Assembly: GCA_017454015.1 (NCBI GenBank)
Contig: JAFTDW010000005.1
Span: 1 to 64,000, forward strand
Direction: 5' to 3'
Length of the DNA stretch: 64,000 nt
Source of the DNA: Bacteroidales bacterium
GTDB taxonomy: Bacteria; Bacteroidota; Bacteroidia; Bacteroidales; P3
Shown here piece after piece: positions 1-8,243 of this stretch. The stretch's first letter is position 1, and every line of letters begins with the position of its first letter. The notes beneath the pieces were generated by a model. That model worked only from the letters and a program-made list of their open reading frames with translations, did no database searches and had not been told where the DNA came from. The position numbers and the translations under genes were made by a program.

Positions 1-2
1 CA

Positions 3-188
3 CAGAAAACGTCACAGAAAATTCTGGAACTAATCGAAGGGAATCCCCAAATAACAACTCATGATATGGCCGATGTCATTGGAATTGACATACGCAACAT
101 CCATAGAAATATCAAGAAACTCCAAGAACAAGGTGTCCTTCGCCGTGTCGGCCCAGACAAAGGAGGCCATTGGGAGATACAACGATAA
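3..188 (+). CDS. C-terminal end of a winged-helix protein (partial)
   Basis: Open frame entering from the left edge (frame 3) and ending at a TAA at 186-188. The visible 61 residues form one winged helix-turn-helix: a helix reading SQKILELIEGNPQITTHDMA, then a recognition region around IDIRNIHRNIKKLQEQGVL and a wing ending GGHWEIQR. This resembles the C-terminal HTH of Bacteroidetes ATP-binding proteins of the divergent AAA/AlbA type, which is an inference because the body of the protein is outside the window. It overlaps the next open frame by 19 bp. Confidence 0.5.
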   Translation, partial: QKTSQKILELIEGNPQITTHDMADVIGIDIRNIHRNIKKLQEQGVLRRVGPDKGGHWEIQR

Positions 189-475
189 TCTTGACAACTG
201 GGTCTACCGATAATGACATTGTCGTTTCCCTATTTGACAAGATGCTCAACGGACAGCCGATAGAGAGTAGTGGCACATTAAATGGTCAATTAAATGAAAG
301 CCAGCGGGAGACTTTTGAATACATACGCGTGAATGAAGGATGCAATACAACCGCAATCGCCAAAGGTTTAGGCAAACCTTTTAGAACCATTGGCAAACAT
401 ATCAATATATTACTTCAACTTGGTCTGATAGAACGCCGTGGGAGTAAACGCACTGGCGGATACTATGCCAAGTGA
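170..475 (+). pseudogene. Orphan winged-helix fragment, probably a gene remnant
   Basis: About 100 residues from a TTG; the C-terminal two thirds is a clear HTH (ESQRETFEYIRVNEGCNTTA, then GLGKPFRTIGKHINILLQLG and a wing GSKRTGGYYAK). The stretch SLFDKMLNGQPIESSG before it looks like the linker found ahead of the HTH in divergent AAA ATP-binding proteins. No ATPase part is present and no good start codon exists, so I read it as the 3' end of a broken second copy of the same kind of gene as the one ending at 188. A small stand-alone DNA-binding protein is the alternative. Confidence 0.45.
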
Positions 476-570
476 TGCACTCCGAATAACTTTGCAATCA
501 GAAACAACATAAAAAGCCCACGGCAAAAAACCTTTCTTGCTTTGGAATAACAAATAGAAGCGACATCTAA

Positions 571-1458
571 TTGAACCATCCGGCACATAAAACAGAAGAT
601 CCAAAACGCACCCAAAATGTGCGGTTTTCCCCTTTAGTTTCCACGGGCAAAGAGAAAGACTCCGAGACAGGCTACGGCTACTTCGGCGCAAGATACATGG
701 ACCACGAGCTGATGACTATGTGGCTCAGCGTCGACCCGATGGCGGACAAGTACCCGAGTATAAGCCCGTATGCCTACTGCGCATGGAACCCTGTGAAGTT
801 GGTAGACCCAGACGGAAATGAGGCCATAATGGATTGGGTAAAGAACAAGGAAACAAACCAATATGAATGGAATGATAACGCTACATCACCAAACAATACG
901 CCAGATGGATATGAATATATAGGGACTGACGAAGCTCTTTTGAGAGATTTGAATGTAAGAACCAATTACGAAACCCAAGAAAATTGTGAAACCAGTTATT
1001 CCCCTGATATGGGTTCAAATCATGCGGGTTTCACTAGATCAAGGAATTGTAACGATGCAACCATAAGAGTAGGTGTTAGCGTAAAGTATGATAAAAAAAA
1101 CATTTCACCGGGCAATTCCAATGGAAAAACGTTTGACGGTATAAATATCTATGGATTTGTTAACCAATGGTCAAAGACTGCGAGTGGAGAAACAAATACG
1201 ATTATTTATAATGGAGTCTTAGAAATTATTGGGACAAATGGCTTCCGAAGCCAGTCTTTTTTTTCAAGGCCTTCAGGAGCAAGTTTATCTACGGCAGGAA
1301 CTATACCATTGCAAGCCACCGTACATATTACCGCAAGTGCTATGTATAATAATATTTTAACCAATGCAAACATAAAGCTTGGTTACGCCAATGCTTCATT
1401 GTTTAATAGTCCAAAGTTATCTTCTTGGTCATTATTATACCATTCCGTAATTTATTAA
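571..1458 (+). CDS. Displaced Rhs core plus C-terminal tip (candidate polymorphic toxin)
   Basis: The start of the readable protein (from about 643) is a typical Rhs-repeat-associated core: TGKEKDSETGYGYFGARYMD, then LSVDPMADKYPSISPYAY and the closing NPVKLVDPDGN. After the core comes a tip of roughly 200 residues with a linker (SPNNTPDGYEYIGTD) that is common in Bacteroidetes Rhs proteins, then a domain I do not recognise. The thousands of residues of YD repeats that should precede the core are missing, and the only start is a TTG at 571, so this is a truncated or orphan tip cassette. It is followed 12 bp later by a lipoprotein gene, the expected place for an immunity gene. Base composition becomes AT-rich after the core, which suggests transfer of the tip. 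Confidence 0.65.
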   Translation: MNHPAHKTEDPKRTQNVRFSPLVSTGKEKDSETGYGYFGARYMDHELMTMWLSVDPMADKYPSISPYAYCAWNPVKLVDPDGNEAIMDWVKNKETNQYEWNDNATSPNNTPDGYEYIGTDEALLRDLNVRTNYETQENCETSYSPDMGSNHAGFTRSRNCNDATIRVGVSVKYDKKNISPGNSNGKTFDGINIYGFVNQWSKTASGETNTIIYNGVLEIIGTNGFRSQSFFSRPSGASLSTAGTIPLQATVHITASAMYNNILTNANIKLGYANASLFNSPKLSSWSLLYHSVIY

Positions 1459-1470
1459 AACCATCTTCAT

Positions 1471-2127
1471 ATGAATAAGAAAATTGTACTTGGCATTTGC
1501 TTTTTATTGTGCCTTGCTTGTGCAACCCCTGTTCACAAGGATAACGATGTTCTAAACGCAAAAGAACAGTATGAGCATTTTTTGAACGTTTATTACATGG
1601 GAGGAGATGTCTCAAACATTGATTCTGCACTAAAATATAATGCAGTGTTGTTAGACAGTGACTCAGTGAGCTGTGTGCAGTATTTCAATCAAATACAGCT
1701 GCTGTATTTATGTAAGAGGTATGATTCTGCACATACTTTTATTAGCAGTATCCCACAAGATATGGTTTCATGGGCTCCAGAATATAAAGCATATTTACGG
1801 TTTAAATGCAAAGCGATTTTGGCAAAGGAATCAGGTGATACATATTCCTACAGCAATTATTTGGACAGCATAATTGTACGCTGGGGGGCTGTTATATTTG
1901 ATTCTATTAAGAAATGTGATTCTATATTTTCAAAGCCCATAGATAGTATTCCCATGCATCTATGGTTTTTGTATGAAAATTACTATGATATTGTTTCACA
2001 TGTACATGGAAAGGATTCAGTTGCGCGGATTTTCTCTTCAAAAAAAACAAAATACAATTGGAATAATGAAACATACGATTTAATTACAAAAAGTGCAAAT
2101 GGAGACGCAGAACTTACCTTGCCCTAA
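1471..2127 (+). CDS. Small lipoprotein, candidate immunity partner of the Rhs tip
   Basis: 218 residues. The N-terminus has a lysine pair, a hydrophobic stretch and a cysteine in LCLACATP, giving a lipoprotein signal peptide. The rest is helical and tyrosine- and serine-rich, without a family I recognise; short helical pairs could be TPR-like. It starts 12 bp after the Rhs tip and shares its low G+C, so the two were probably inherited together. The role as immunity protein is inferred only from position. An unrelated surface lipoprotein is possible. Confidence 0.55.
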   Translation: MNKKIVLGICFLLCLACATPVHKDNDVLNAKEQYEHFLNVYYMGGDVSNIDSALKYNAVLLDSDSVSCVQYFNQIQLLYLCKRYDSAHTFISSIPQDMVSWAPEYKAYLRFKCKAILAKESGDTYSYSNYLDSIIVRWGAVIFDSIKKCDSIFSKPIDSIPMHLWFLYENYYDIVSHVHGKDSVARIFSSKKTKYNWNNETYDLITKSANGDAELTLP

Positions 2128-2656
2128 ACTCCAGCCACAAGTGCAACACTTTTTGCCCTTTATTTGCGATCCAATTTTGTTCAACGCTTTGCTATCGAGA
2201 TACAACTGGCATTTCTTCACTCATGGACACATGAGTTGACACTGTATCATGTAATCCCATACCACACTTCGTTTGTCAGGGGCTATTCGTTATCCGTGTC
2301 TTCATTTCATAATAACATCTATTGGGAAAAAGAAATTCAAGATTCAATTTGATAGTTGGAGAGTCCAAACATGATACTATCGAGTGGATTCAATTCCAAT
2401 GACAAAAATGCAACGCAAGCAGCTTGACCGCAAAGAACATAGAATGTACAAGTTGTCTAACTTAAAACATTTTGAGAGAAAATTGTGGGAGTACTATACG
2501 TGGCGAAATCTTGAGAAGTTATCGTGACAAGCAGTCTGTTTTGAAGCCACGAAAAGGGACAAAGCATATACGAGAAAGCCCAAAATCAGGCACGGCTTAT
2601 GTATGTAATTCATGAATATTTGGACTTTTTACGACGTGAAAAGACATGATATAATA
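2128..2656 (+). other. Gene-poor stretch with small doubtful frames
   Basis: No convincing gene. A 39-codon frame at about 2409-2528 (starting MQRKQLDRKEHRMYKLSNLK) and a 62-codon frame at 2164-2352 exist, but neither has family features. The composition is AT-rich like the Rhs tip. It is probably decayed accessory DNA between two Rhs scraps. Confidence 0.4.
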
Positions 2657-2743
2657 TACAAAATCGGTGGTTTTTGCCGTTATACTTTCACCGGCAAGGA
2701 AAAAGACGCCGAAACTTCTGTTCTCTCTTTCACAACAGATTGA
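2657..2743 (+). pseudogene. Rhs core remnant
   Basis: A short in-frame stretch reads CRYTFTGKEKDAETS before stopping at 2741-2743. TFTGKEKDAET is the opening motif of the Rhs-repeat-associated core, the same motif as at about 643. Upstream the frame is closed by a stop. This is a decayed second Rhs end, indicating repeated tip exchange at this locus. Confidence 0.6.
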
Positions 2744-2815
2744 TTATACGACTTTTTTCTGGGTTGCCCACTACAAACGTTACAGAGCCCTAAAATTTAA
2801 AAATTGTACAAATCT

Positions 2816-3268
2816 ATGAATAATATCAAGAAGCTAATACTCGCCTCGCTGGGCGCGGCAATTAGTGTGATGGCTTTTCAGTGCGGTAAGGATTATACCG
2901 AACCTGCCATCAATCCAAACAACGTGCATCACTCGGGATGTCTTCTCCATACAGACGCTGCTGCCAAGGGTTTTGAGAACCCCGACTTGGTGAACGTGGA
3001 ATACAACAACGGAACCGTTCACGTTACTCACCACAACCTGCTGGTCAACTGCGGCACCGCCATGATGGAGGGCGGTATTAACGTGACTTGCACACGCAAC
3101 GGTTCGACCATTGACATATTCGAGTTGGAAGACGAGAACAACCCCCAGGCCAACTGCTTTTGTGAAGTAGATAACGAGTTTGACATCTACGGTTTGGAAC
3201 GCGGCACCTATACATTCGTGTTCCACAGCTGGTATCCAGAAGCGCAAACACTTACCTTTACTTTCTAA
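2816..3268 (+). CDS. Small secreted or lipid-anchored protein of unknown function
   Basis: 150 residues from the ATG at 2816 (a TTG four codons upstream is less likely). It begins MNNIKKLILASLGAAISVMA followed by FQC, a weak lipobox giving a probable lipid-anchored protein. The mature part contains four further cysteines (GCLLHT, VNCGTA, VTCTRN, NCFCEV) and beta-rich segments ending YTFVFHSWYPEAQTLTFTF. I do not recognise a family. It is convergent with the next gene. Confidence 0.6.
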   Translation: MNNIKKLILASLGAAISVMAFQCGKDYTEPAINPNNVHHSGCLLHTDAAAKGFENPDLVNVEYNNGTVHVTHHNLLVNCGTAMMEGGINVTCTRNGSTIDIFELEDENNPQANCFCEVDNEFDIYGLERGTYTFVFHSWYPEAQTLTFTF

Positions 3269-3344
3269 CAAAGCATAGGTGCCCTAAGAGCCGCCACCCT
3301 GCAAAAGCACAACCCGTCGGTCCGGGACGATGATTGAGTAATTG

Positions 3345-4931
3345 TCAGTCGTGTACCAGTCTTACGGCGAAGCCGTAGCTGCGTATGTCGTAGCCGTCGG
3401 CGCCGAGGCAACTGTTGCCAAAACTCACACGGTGGGCGCTGTATGTGTCGTAGTACACCGTGGACCAGTACTGGCCGTACGCCCCCACCTGACTCACGCT
3501 CGCACCGCTGCGATAGCCTGCCGCTGGCAGGAACACAGCCCCCGCAGCCTCCATCAAGACCCAGTTGGCGTCGGTATAGACGTTGGCTGACCACCCCGTC
3601 GTCGCGCTGCCAGTGAAAGCCCCGTTGCCGTGGTTCCTCATAGGGTCACTGAAACTGTCGGGCAGCACTATCACGCCGTTCACACCGGCCACAGTGGCGT
3701 AGCCCCACTTACCTGCGGCCCCTGCCCTGCTGTAGAAAAGGTAATACCACTGGCTGTTGGTGAGAGTGCGCCACTCTCCGGCAGCGTTGCCGCCGTTGGC
3801 TATGGCGTTGTGTACACCCCAATCGGCGTGGGCATAGCTTCCTGTCATGCTTTTGGCCAGATAGCCTCCAAGGTAATAGTCGGTATAATCGGTGCTGGTA
3901 GAATAAGGCTGGTAGGCCGTGGCACCGCCGCTCCATCCGCTCGTGCCCCAGCCAAAGAGGTCTATCCATCCGCTGTTGGCGGCGGAGATATTGGTGTTGC
4001 TGTTGCCGACAATATCGTACTGGTGCTCTGCAAAACGCCATGTGCCTGTGGTGGCCTGATACTGCAGGTTGCCTTTGGCAAAGTATACCTGCTCGCTGCC
4101 GCTCACGCTGAACAGGCCTCCCACGGCCCCTTCGGGGCCTTGCAGACTGAAGACAAGGTTGGACAGCGTTATGGTGGTTATGGCTCCGCGCTCTATGACT
4201 ATGGCGCTGTTGGCCGTCTTGGTGCACACCGTGCCGTTGGATGCCGTCATGGTTATCACAAAAGGGGTATGGCTGCCGACTGGCAGCGACATATAGAAAT
4301 CCTTGGCCTGCGCTATGTTTTGCGGGGTGGTGAGGGTCAGCGTGGTGGTTGTCGTGCCATTGGGGGTGCCGAGGCGCACTGCGGAGCCGCTGCCGGTGAC
4401 CGTTGCGCTGCCGGTGGTGCGGGCTCCGGTGGTTATGGCTATAGTGCTGAGGTTCACCGCCACACTCGACGAGAGGCGGAAACGCACCACGCCTCCGAGG
4501 TGGTAGAACTTGAGGTTCTCGTCGTTGCCCTCCGCATACATGGGCAGGGACTGCAGGCGACCGTCGCTGCTACGCTGCACTATAGGCAGGTTCACCTGCA
4601 TGGCGCCAGTGTGGATGCTCGATGGATACACGGCTTTATATGGTGCTGCCGACAAGACGCTGCCCGACAACCATACAAGCTCCGGAGTGTTTGAGCCGGT
4701 GGCGTCGGGTACATACAAGGCATGGTTGGAAGCTCCATCGTATATGCTTACCGTGTCGCCGGTGGTCCAACTCAGCTGGTTCCTGTTGAGCTCTATCTTG
4801 CCACGCTCCCTGGGTTGCTCCACGACAACCTTGAATTTCATGAGTCTGCCCGGATCCTTGGCGCAAGAAGCCACTAAAATGGCGACAACTGCCATGGCAA
4901 ATATATTCAATGTGGCTCTCATATCCTGCAA
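3345..4931 (-). CDS. Surface lipoprotein with C-terminal Fibrobacter-paralogue-like domain
   Basis: 528 residues. The signal peptide ends in VASCAKDPG, a good lipobox. The N-terminal half is a beta-rich fimbrillin-like region (KAVYPSSIH, LPMYAEGN, GVVRFRLSSS). The C-terminal 250 residues start VYFAKGNLQYQATTGTWRFA and run through WIDLFGWGTSGW, ADWGVHNAI, GEWRTLTNSQWYYL, AGAVFLPAAG to FAVRLVHD. The ending G-x-x-VRLV resembles the Fibrobacter succinogenes major paralogous domain. A paralogue with the same architecture lies at 18430-20118. It probably sits on the outer membrane; the ligand is unknown. A second ATG three codons in is also a possible start. Confidence 0.7.
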   Translation of the reverse strand: MQDMRATLNIFAMAVVAILVASCAKDPGRLMKFKVVVEQPRERGKIELNRNQLSWTTGDTVSIYDGASNHALYVPDATGSNTPELVWLSGSVLSAAPYKAVYPSSIHTGAMQVNLPIVQRSSDGRLQSLPMYAEGNDENLKFYHLGGVVRFRLSSSVAVNLSTIAITTGARTTGSATVTGSGSAVRLGTPNGTTTTTLTLTTPQNIAQAKDFYMSLPVGSHTPFVITMTASNGTVCTKTANSAIVIERGAITTITLSNLVFSLQGPEGAVGGLFSVSGSEQVYFAKGNLQYQATTGTWRFAEHQYDIVGNSNTNISAANSGWIDLFGWGTSGWSGGATAYQPYSTSTDYTDYYLGGYLAKSMTGSYAHADWGVHNAIANGGNAAGEWRTLTNSQWYYLFYSRAGAAGKWGYATVAGVNGVIVLPDSFSDPMRNHGNGAFTGSATTGWSANVYTDANWVLMEAAGAVFLPAAGYRSGASVSQVGAYGQYWSTVYYDTYSAHRVSFGNSCLGADGYDIRSYGFAVRLVHD

Positions 4932-5250
4932 ATATCTGGTTGCTTGAGCGATTAATGTTTAATCACCTGTTTCTTGGTTCATCATTACAGTACGTGTAAC
5001 TGGCAAAACAGCCTATTATTCATATCGTTAATTGTCAAAATAACTCAAAATGTCTCAAATATATGATTTTACGATACTAATTGATTACAAATGCGTTACC
5101 ATGAGTCTTTATAGAATATCTATATTCCCCCCAGAAAGCAAAGATACAAAAAAATGTTAACGTGACAAAAAATATGATGCTCATTCGCAACAAATTGACT
5201 CGATGAAACGCGACAAGGATATACTTTTGGCAGCCGCAAAAGACAAAAAA
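4932..5250. other. AT-rich divergent intergenic region
   Basis: No gene seen. It holds the upstream region of the minus-strand lipoprotein and of the plus-strand membrane operon. It is AT-rich with several TTTG/CAAA words that could be promoter boxes in either direction. Confidence 0.4.
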
Positions 5251-5282
5251 TTTGGATGATTCAAAAAATATTCGTAACTTTG
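5251..5282 (+). promoter_or_regulatory. Bacteroidetes-type promoter of the CreD-like operon
   Basis: TTTG at 5251-5254 and TAACTTTG at 5275-5282 are separated by 20 bp. They match the Bacteroidetes -33 (TTTG) and -7 (TAnnTTTG) boxes. The predicted transcript start is near 5288, about 17 bp before the ATG at 5305. Confidence 0.6.
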
Positions 5283-5304
5283 CAATCCAAAGTACTACGA
5301 AAAT

Positions 5305-5940
5305 ATGGACAATAAAGATGCGCTTAAAGAACTGCAAGACATACGCTCAATTATGGAGCGGAGCACTCGTTTCCAGTGGATTAACGGCTGGGGCGTAATG
5401 GCTACAGGGGTGATGGCACTGGTGGCGGCAATAGTGGCCGACATGGTGTTTCATGGCAATACAAACTCATGGTTAACAACATTATACGGCGATACGAGCT
5501 ATCTTTGGACCCACAAGACCCAAATTGCGGTGTATGGGTCGCTGATTTTGGTCTTGGTGTGTGGTGCCACGGTGTTCTTATCCACGGCATGGATGGCACA
5601 ACACCACAACGCCCCTATTGCTATCGACGCTACATTGCGTCGCGTAGTATTTAATTTTGGCATCCCGCTATTCGCTGGTGGGGTGCTGAGCCTCGCCCTT
5701 GTCCTGCAGGGACACTACGGCCTTACCTCATCAATAATGCTTGTATTCTACGGCCTCGCCCTCATCAACAGCCATCATTTCTCGTTACCGGCACTCGGCG
5801 TGCTGGGCTATGCCGAACTGCTGCTGGGTCTGGTGGACTGCTTCGTGGCAACCCACGCCCTGCTGTTTTGGGCGGTAGGCTTCGGCATATTGCACATAGT
5901 GCTCGGCATTTACCTTGTCATTAATAGAAAACGCAAATGA
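5305..5940 (+). CDS. Multi-pass membrane protein of unknown function
   Basis: 211 residues. An N-terminal amphipathic helix (LKELQDIRSIMERSTRFQW) is followed by about six membrane segments. The next gene, a winged-helix regulator, starts inside its last codons (4-bp ATGA overlap at 5937-5940), so the two are translationally coupled. In Bacteroidetes such pairs of a short membrane protein and a small HTH regulator precede creD-like genes, as here. The function is probably a membrane sensor or partner of the regulator (inference). Confidence 0.65.
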   Translation: MDNKDALKELQDIRSIMERSTRFQWINGWGVMATGVMALVAAIVADMVFHGNTNSWLTTLYGDTSYLWTHKTQIAVYGSLILVLVCGATVFLSTAWMAQHHNAPIAIDATLRRVVFNFGIPLFAGGVLSLALVLQGHYGLTSSIMLVFYGLALINSHHFSLPALGVLGYAELLLGLVDCFVATHALLFWAVGFGILHIVLGIYLVINRKRK

Positions 5941-6236
5941 TAGCAACACTCACAGGGTTGAACAAGGCTTTCGAAAGCCGTGTACGGCTTGGCATAATGT
6001 CGGTGCTGATGGTCAACGACACCGCCGACTTCGCCACGCTGAAACGGCTGCTTGACCTGACCGACGGCAACCTGTCAAGCCATGCCCGTGCCCTGGAGGA
6101 TGCCGGCTATATAGCTTGCGAAAAACGGTTTGTCGGACGCAGGCCAAACACCATGTACCGCGCCACCCTCAAGGGGCGAGAAGCTTTCAAGGAACACCTC
6201 GCCGCTCTCGAGGAGTTTGTCAACGAACAAAAGTGA
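5937..6236 (+). CDS. Winged-helix transcriptional regulator
   Basis: 99 residues, whole-length winged helix of the ArsR/MarR-like HTH_34 type: FESRVRLGIMSVLMVN, then FATLKRLLDLTDGNLSSHAR as the recognition helix and RRPNTMYRATLKGREAF as the wing. There is no separate ligand domain. It overlaps the upstream membrane gene by 4 bp and precedes the CreD-like gene, so it probably autoregulates this operon (inference). Confidence 0.8.
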   Translation: MIATLTGLNKAFESRVRLGIMSVLMVNDTADFATLKRLLDLTDGNLSSHARALEDAGYIACEKRFVGRRPNTMYRATLKGREAFKEHLAALEEFVNEQK

Positions 6237-6289
6237 TATTTTTTTGACTATTTACTTTGCATTTCAAAGTTATTTAAAATACAATAATC

Positions 6290-7582
6290 ATGGAAACAAC
6301 AATTCAAAACAACAACCAAACCATTCAGAACAACAACGACAAACCACAGAAAAGTACAGGTCTAAAGCTCGGTATTATCAGCCTGTTTTGCCTTTTGCTG
6401 CTCATTCCGTGGGCATTCATCCGCGAGATGATCACCGAACGCGGACGCACCGAGTCGGATGCGGAGAGAGAGGTGTACGATAAATGGGGTGAGGCACAAA
6501 CCATAAAAGGACCTGCAATCAAGTTTTACACCCAAAAAAATGAGTCGTCGTTCTCCATACTGCCCGAAACCCTCGACATCACCGGCGATGTGAGCACCCG
6601 CACCCTGAGTCGCGGCATCTACGACTTTACGGTGTACGATGCCGCCCTGACGCTCCGCGGCAAGTTTGTGCTCCCTCCCACCCTCACCACTGCGCAACGA
6701 GCCGCCATGGCCAACACGAGCTTGCCCATGACTCTCGACCTCAGTTCACTCAAGGGGCTTACCGACAACCCGGTTATTGTAGTTGACGGTCGCACGCTGA
6801 CACCGCAGGAGGTATCCAACGAAGAGGCGCGCCTGATGTGGAAAGTCGATGTGTCATCCCTGTTGAATGGCGACAGCCTGAACTACGAATTACACCTGCT
6901 GCTGCGCGGCTCGCGCAGCCTCGACTTCGTACCTATGGGTAACACTACATCGGTACACCTGCACTCCGACTGTGCAACACCTTCGTTTGGCGGTGAGTTC
7001 CTGCCCACCGAACGCACCGTTACAGACAACGGCTTCGATGCCGAATGGCGGGTGCTGGCTCTCAACCGCAACTTCTCGCAGGTGGTACCCAAGGAAGACT
7101 GGAGCACGGTGAACAACAGTGCCTTTGGCGTGGAGCTGCGCCGCCCCGTGGAACAGTACCAACAGAACGAACGCGCCGTGAAGTACGCTTTCCTCATAGT
7201 ACTACTCACCTTTGCCGTGGTCTTCTTTGTGGAGGTGCGCCGCGAACACCCCATACACCCTGTGCAGTATCTCCTGATAGGCATAGCACTCATGCTGTTC
7301 TACACGTTGCTGCTGTCGTTCTCGGAACATCTTACGTTCCTTGCGGCCTACCTCATTGCATCGGGCATGACAGTGGCCATGATAGGCCTCTACATGGGCT
7401 CCATCATGCGAAACCGCAAGGTGGGCCTACTCATCGGCAGCCTGCTGATGGTGCTGTATGCATTCATATATATACTCCTCCAGATAGAGAGTTATGCGCT
7501 TCTCGTGGGCAGCGTAGGACTCTTTGCAATTCTGGGCGTTGCTATGGCCGCATCACGCAAAATAGAATGGTACCGGAAATGA
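6290..7582 (+). CDS. creD: CreD-like inner membrane protein
   Basis: 430 residues. One membrane segment near residues 25-45, a large periplasmic domain (about 50-295, with the family-typical FDAEWRVLALNRNFSQ), then five or six C-terminal membrane segments starting with VKYAFLIVLLTFAVVFFVE and containing PVQYLLIGIALMLFYTLLLS. This is the CreD layout. In enterobacteria CreD belongs to the CreBC regulon and affects envelope stress and colicin tolerance; here the partner is a small HTH regulator, not a two-component system. Its stop overlaps the next small gene. Confidence 0.85.
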   Translation: METTIQNNNQTIQNNNDKPQKSTGLKLGIISLFCLLLLIPWAFIREMITERGRTESDAEREVYDKWGEAQTIKGPAIKFYTQKNESSFSILPETLDITGDVSTRTLSRGIYDFTVYDAALTLRGKFVLPPTLTTAQRAAMANTSLPMTLDLSSLKGLTDNPVIVVDGRTLTPQEVSNEEARLMWKVDVSSLLNGDSLNYELHLLLRGSRSLDFVPMGNTTSVHLHSDCATPSFGGEFLPTERTVTDNGFDAEWRVLALNRNFSQVVPKEDWSTVNNSAFGVELRRPVEQYQQNERAVKYAFLIVLLTFAVVFFVEVRREHPIHPVQYLLIGIALMLFYTLLLSFSEHLTFLAAYLIASGMTVAMIGLYMGSIMRNRKVGLLIGSLLMVLYAFIYILLQIESYALLVGSVGLFAILGVAMAASRKIEWYRK

Positions 7583-7863
7583 GACGCATTATCATATATT
7601 TCGGTTACGCGGTGTTAACCTTGTGGGCAGTGGCAGTCACGGTACGGCTGACGCTGCCCCTTGGCGAACATCTGTTCGGATTAGCCGATGAATGGCTATT
7701 CATTTTAGCCACAGCCACTACCATACTATGGACTGCCACCGGCACCTATGCCGTTAGCCGCCACCTGGACCGCTTGCAGCAGTTTTTCTGCTGGATATTG
7801 TTTGCCTTCAGTGCAATAGGCATCGCAGTAGTTGCACTCATACTAATATTACTGTGGTCATAA
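7579..7863 (+). CDS. Small four-helix membrane protein, coupled to creD
   Basis: 94 residues from the ATG at 7579, which overlaps the creD stop (ATGA). It begins MRRIIIYFGYAVLTLWAVAV and has about three membrane segments. The longer open frame upstream of this ATG is only a shadow of creD. It is the last gene of the operon, convergent with the MerR gene. No family is recognised; a CreD accessory role is inferred from coupling. Confidence 0.6.
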   Translation: MRRIIIYFGYAVLTLWAVAVTVRLTLPLGEHLFGLADEWLFILATATTILWTATGTYAVSRHLDRLQQFFCWILFAFSAIGIAVVALILILLWS

Positions 7864-7887
7864 TCCTTGATCATTCAGGGTATATGG

Positions 7888-8199
7888 TCACAGCTGCTCC
7901 TTGAGGTCGGACAGGAAGTTGCGCATGGCGGTAAGCGTCTCTTTAAGCTGCAGTTTCTCGTCCTTGACGGTGTCGGCCTTGAGCTGTTCGCGGGCTCCGC
8001 TGAGGGTGAAGCCGCAGTCGCGCGTGAGGTGCAGTATTTTGCGCAGCATGTCGATATCCTGCTGCGTGTAGCTACGGTTGCCTTTCTTGTTCTTGTGAGG
8101 ACGCAGGCAGTCGAACTCATTCTCCCAGTAGCGCAGCAGCGAGGCGTTGACCTCCAGCATCTCTGCCACTTCGGTTATTGTGTAATAGAGCTTTCCCAT
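7888..8199 (-). CDS. MerR-family transcriptional regulator
   Basis: 103 residues. The N-terminal MerR DNA-binding region is clear: YTITEVAEMLEVNASLLRYW, then ENEFDCLRPHKNKKGNRSY and the second helix pair DIDMLRKILHLTRDCGFTLS. A short coiled coil (LQLKETLTAMRNFLSDLKEQ) replaces a ligand domain. It lies 44 bp upstream of the LptD gene on the same strand, so the two may be co-transcribed. The usual Bacteroidetes form of this protein is this short type. Confidence 0.85.
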   Translation of the reverse strand: MGKLYYTITEVAEMLEVNASLLRYWENEFDCLRPHKNKKGNRSYTQQDIDMLRKILHLTRDCGFTLSGAREQLKADTVKDEKLQLKETLTAMRNFLSDLKEQL

Positions 8200-8243
8200 C
8201 TGTCAGCTAATTGTTTTGGTGCTATAAGAGACTCATACATCGC

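Noticed and set aside
2164..2352. 62-codon frame after the Rhs immunity candidate
   Set aside because: Starts from a non-ATG codon, no signal or motif, composition like the surrounding decayed DNA.
7045..7578. Upstream extension of the small membrane gene after creD
   Set aside because: The extension is an out-of-frame shadow of creD; the real gene starts at the ATG at 7579.
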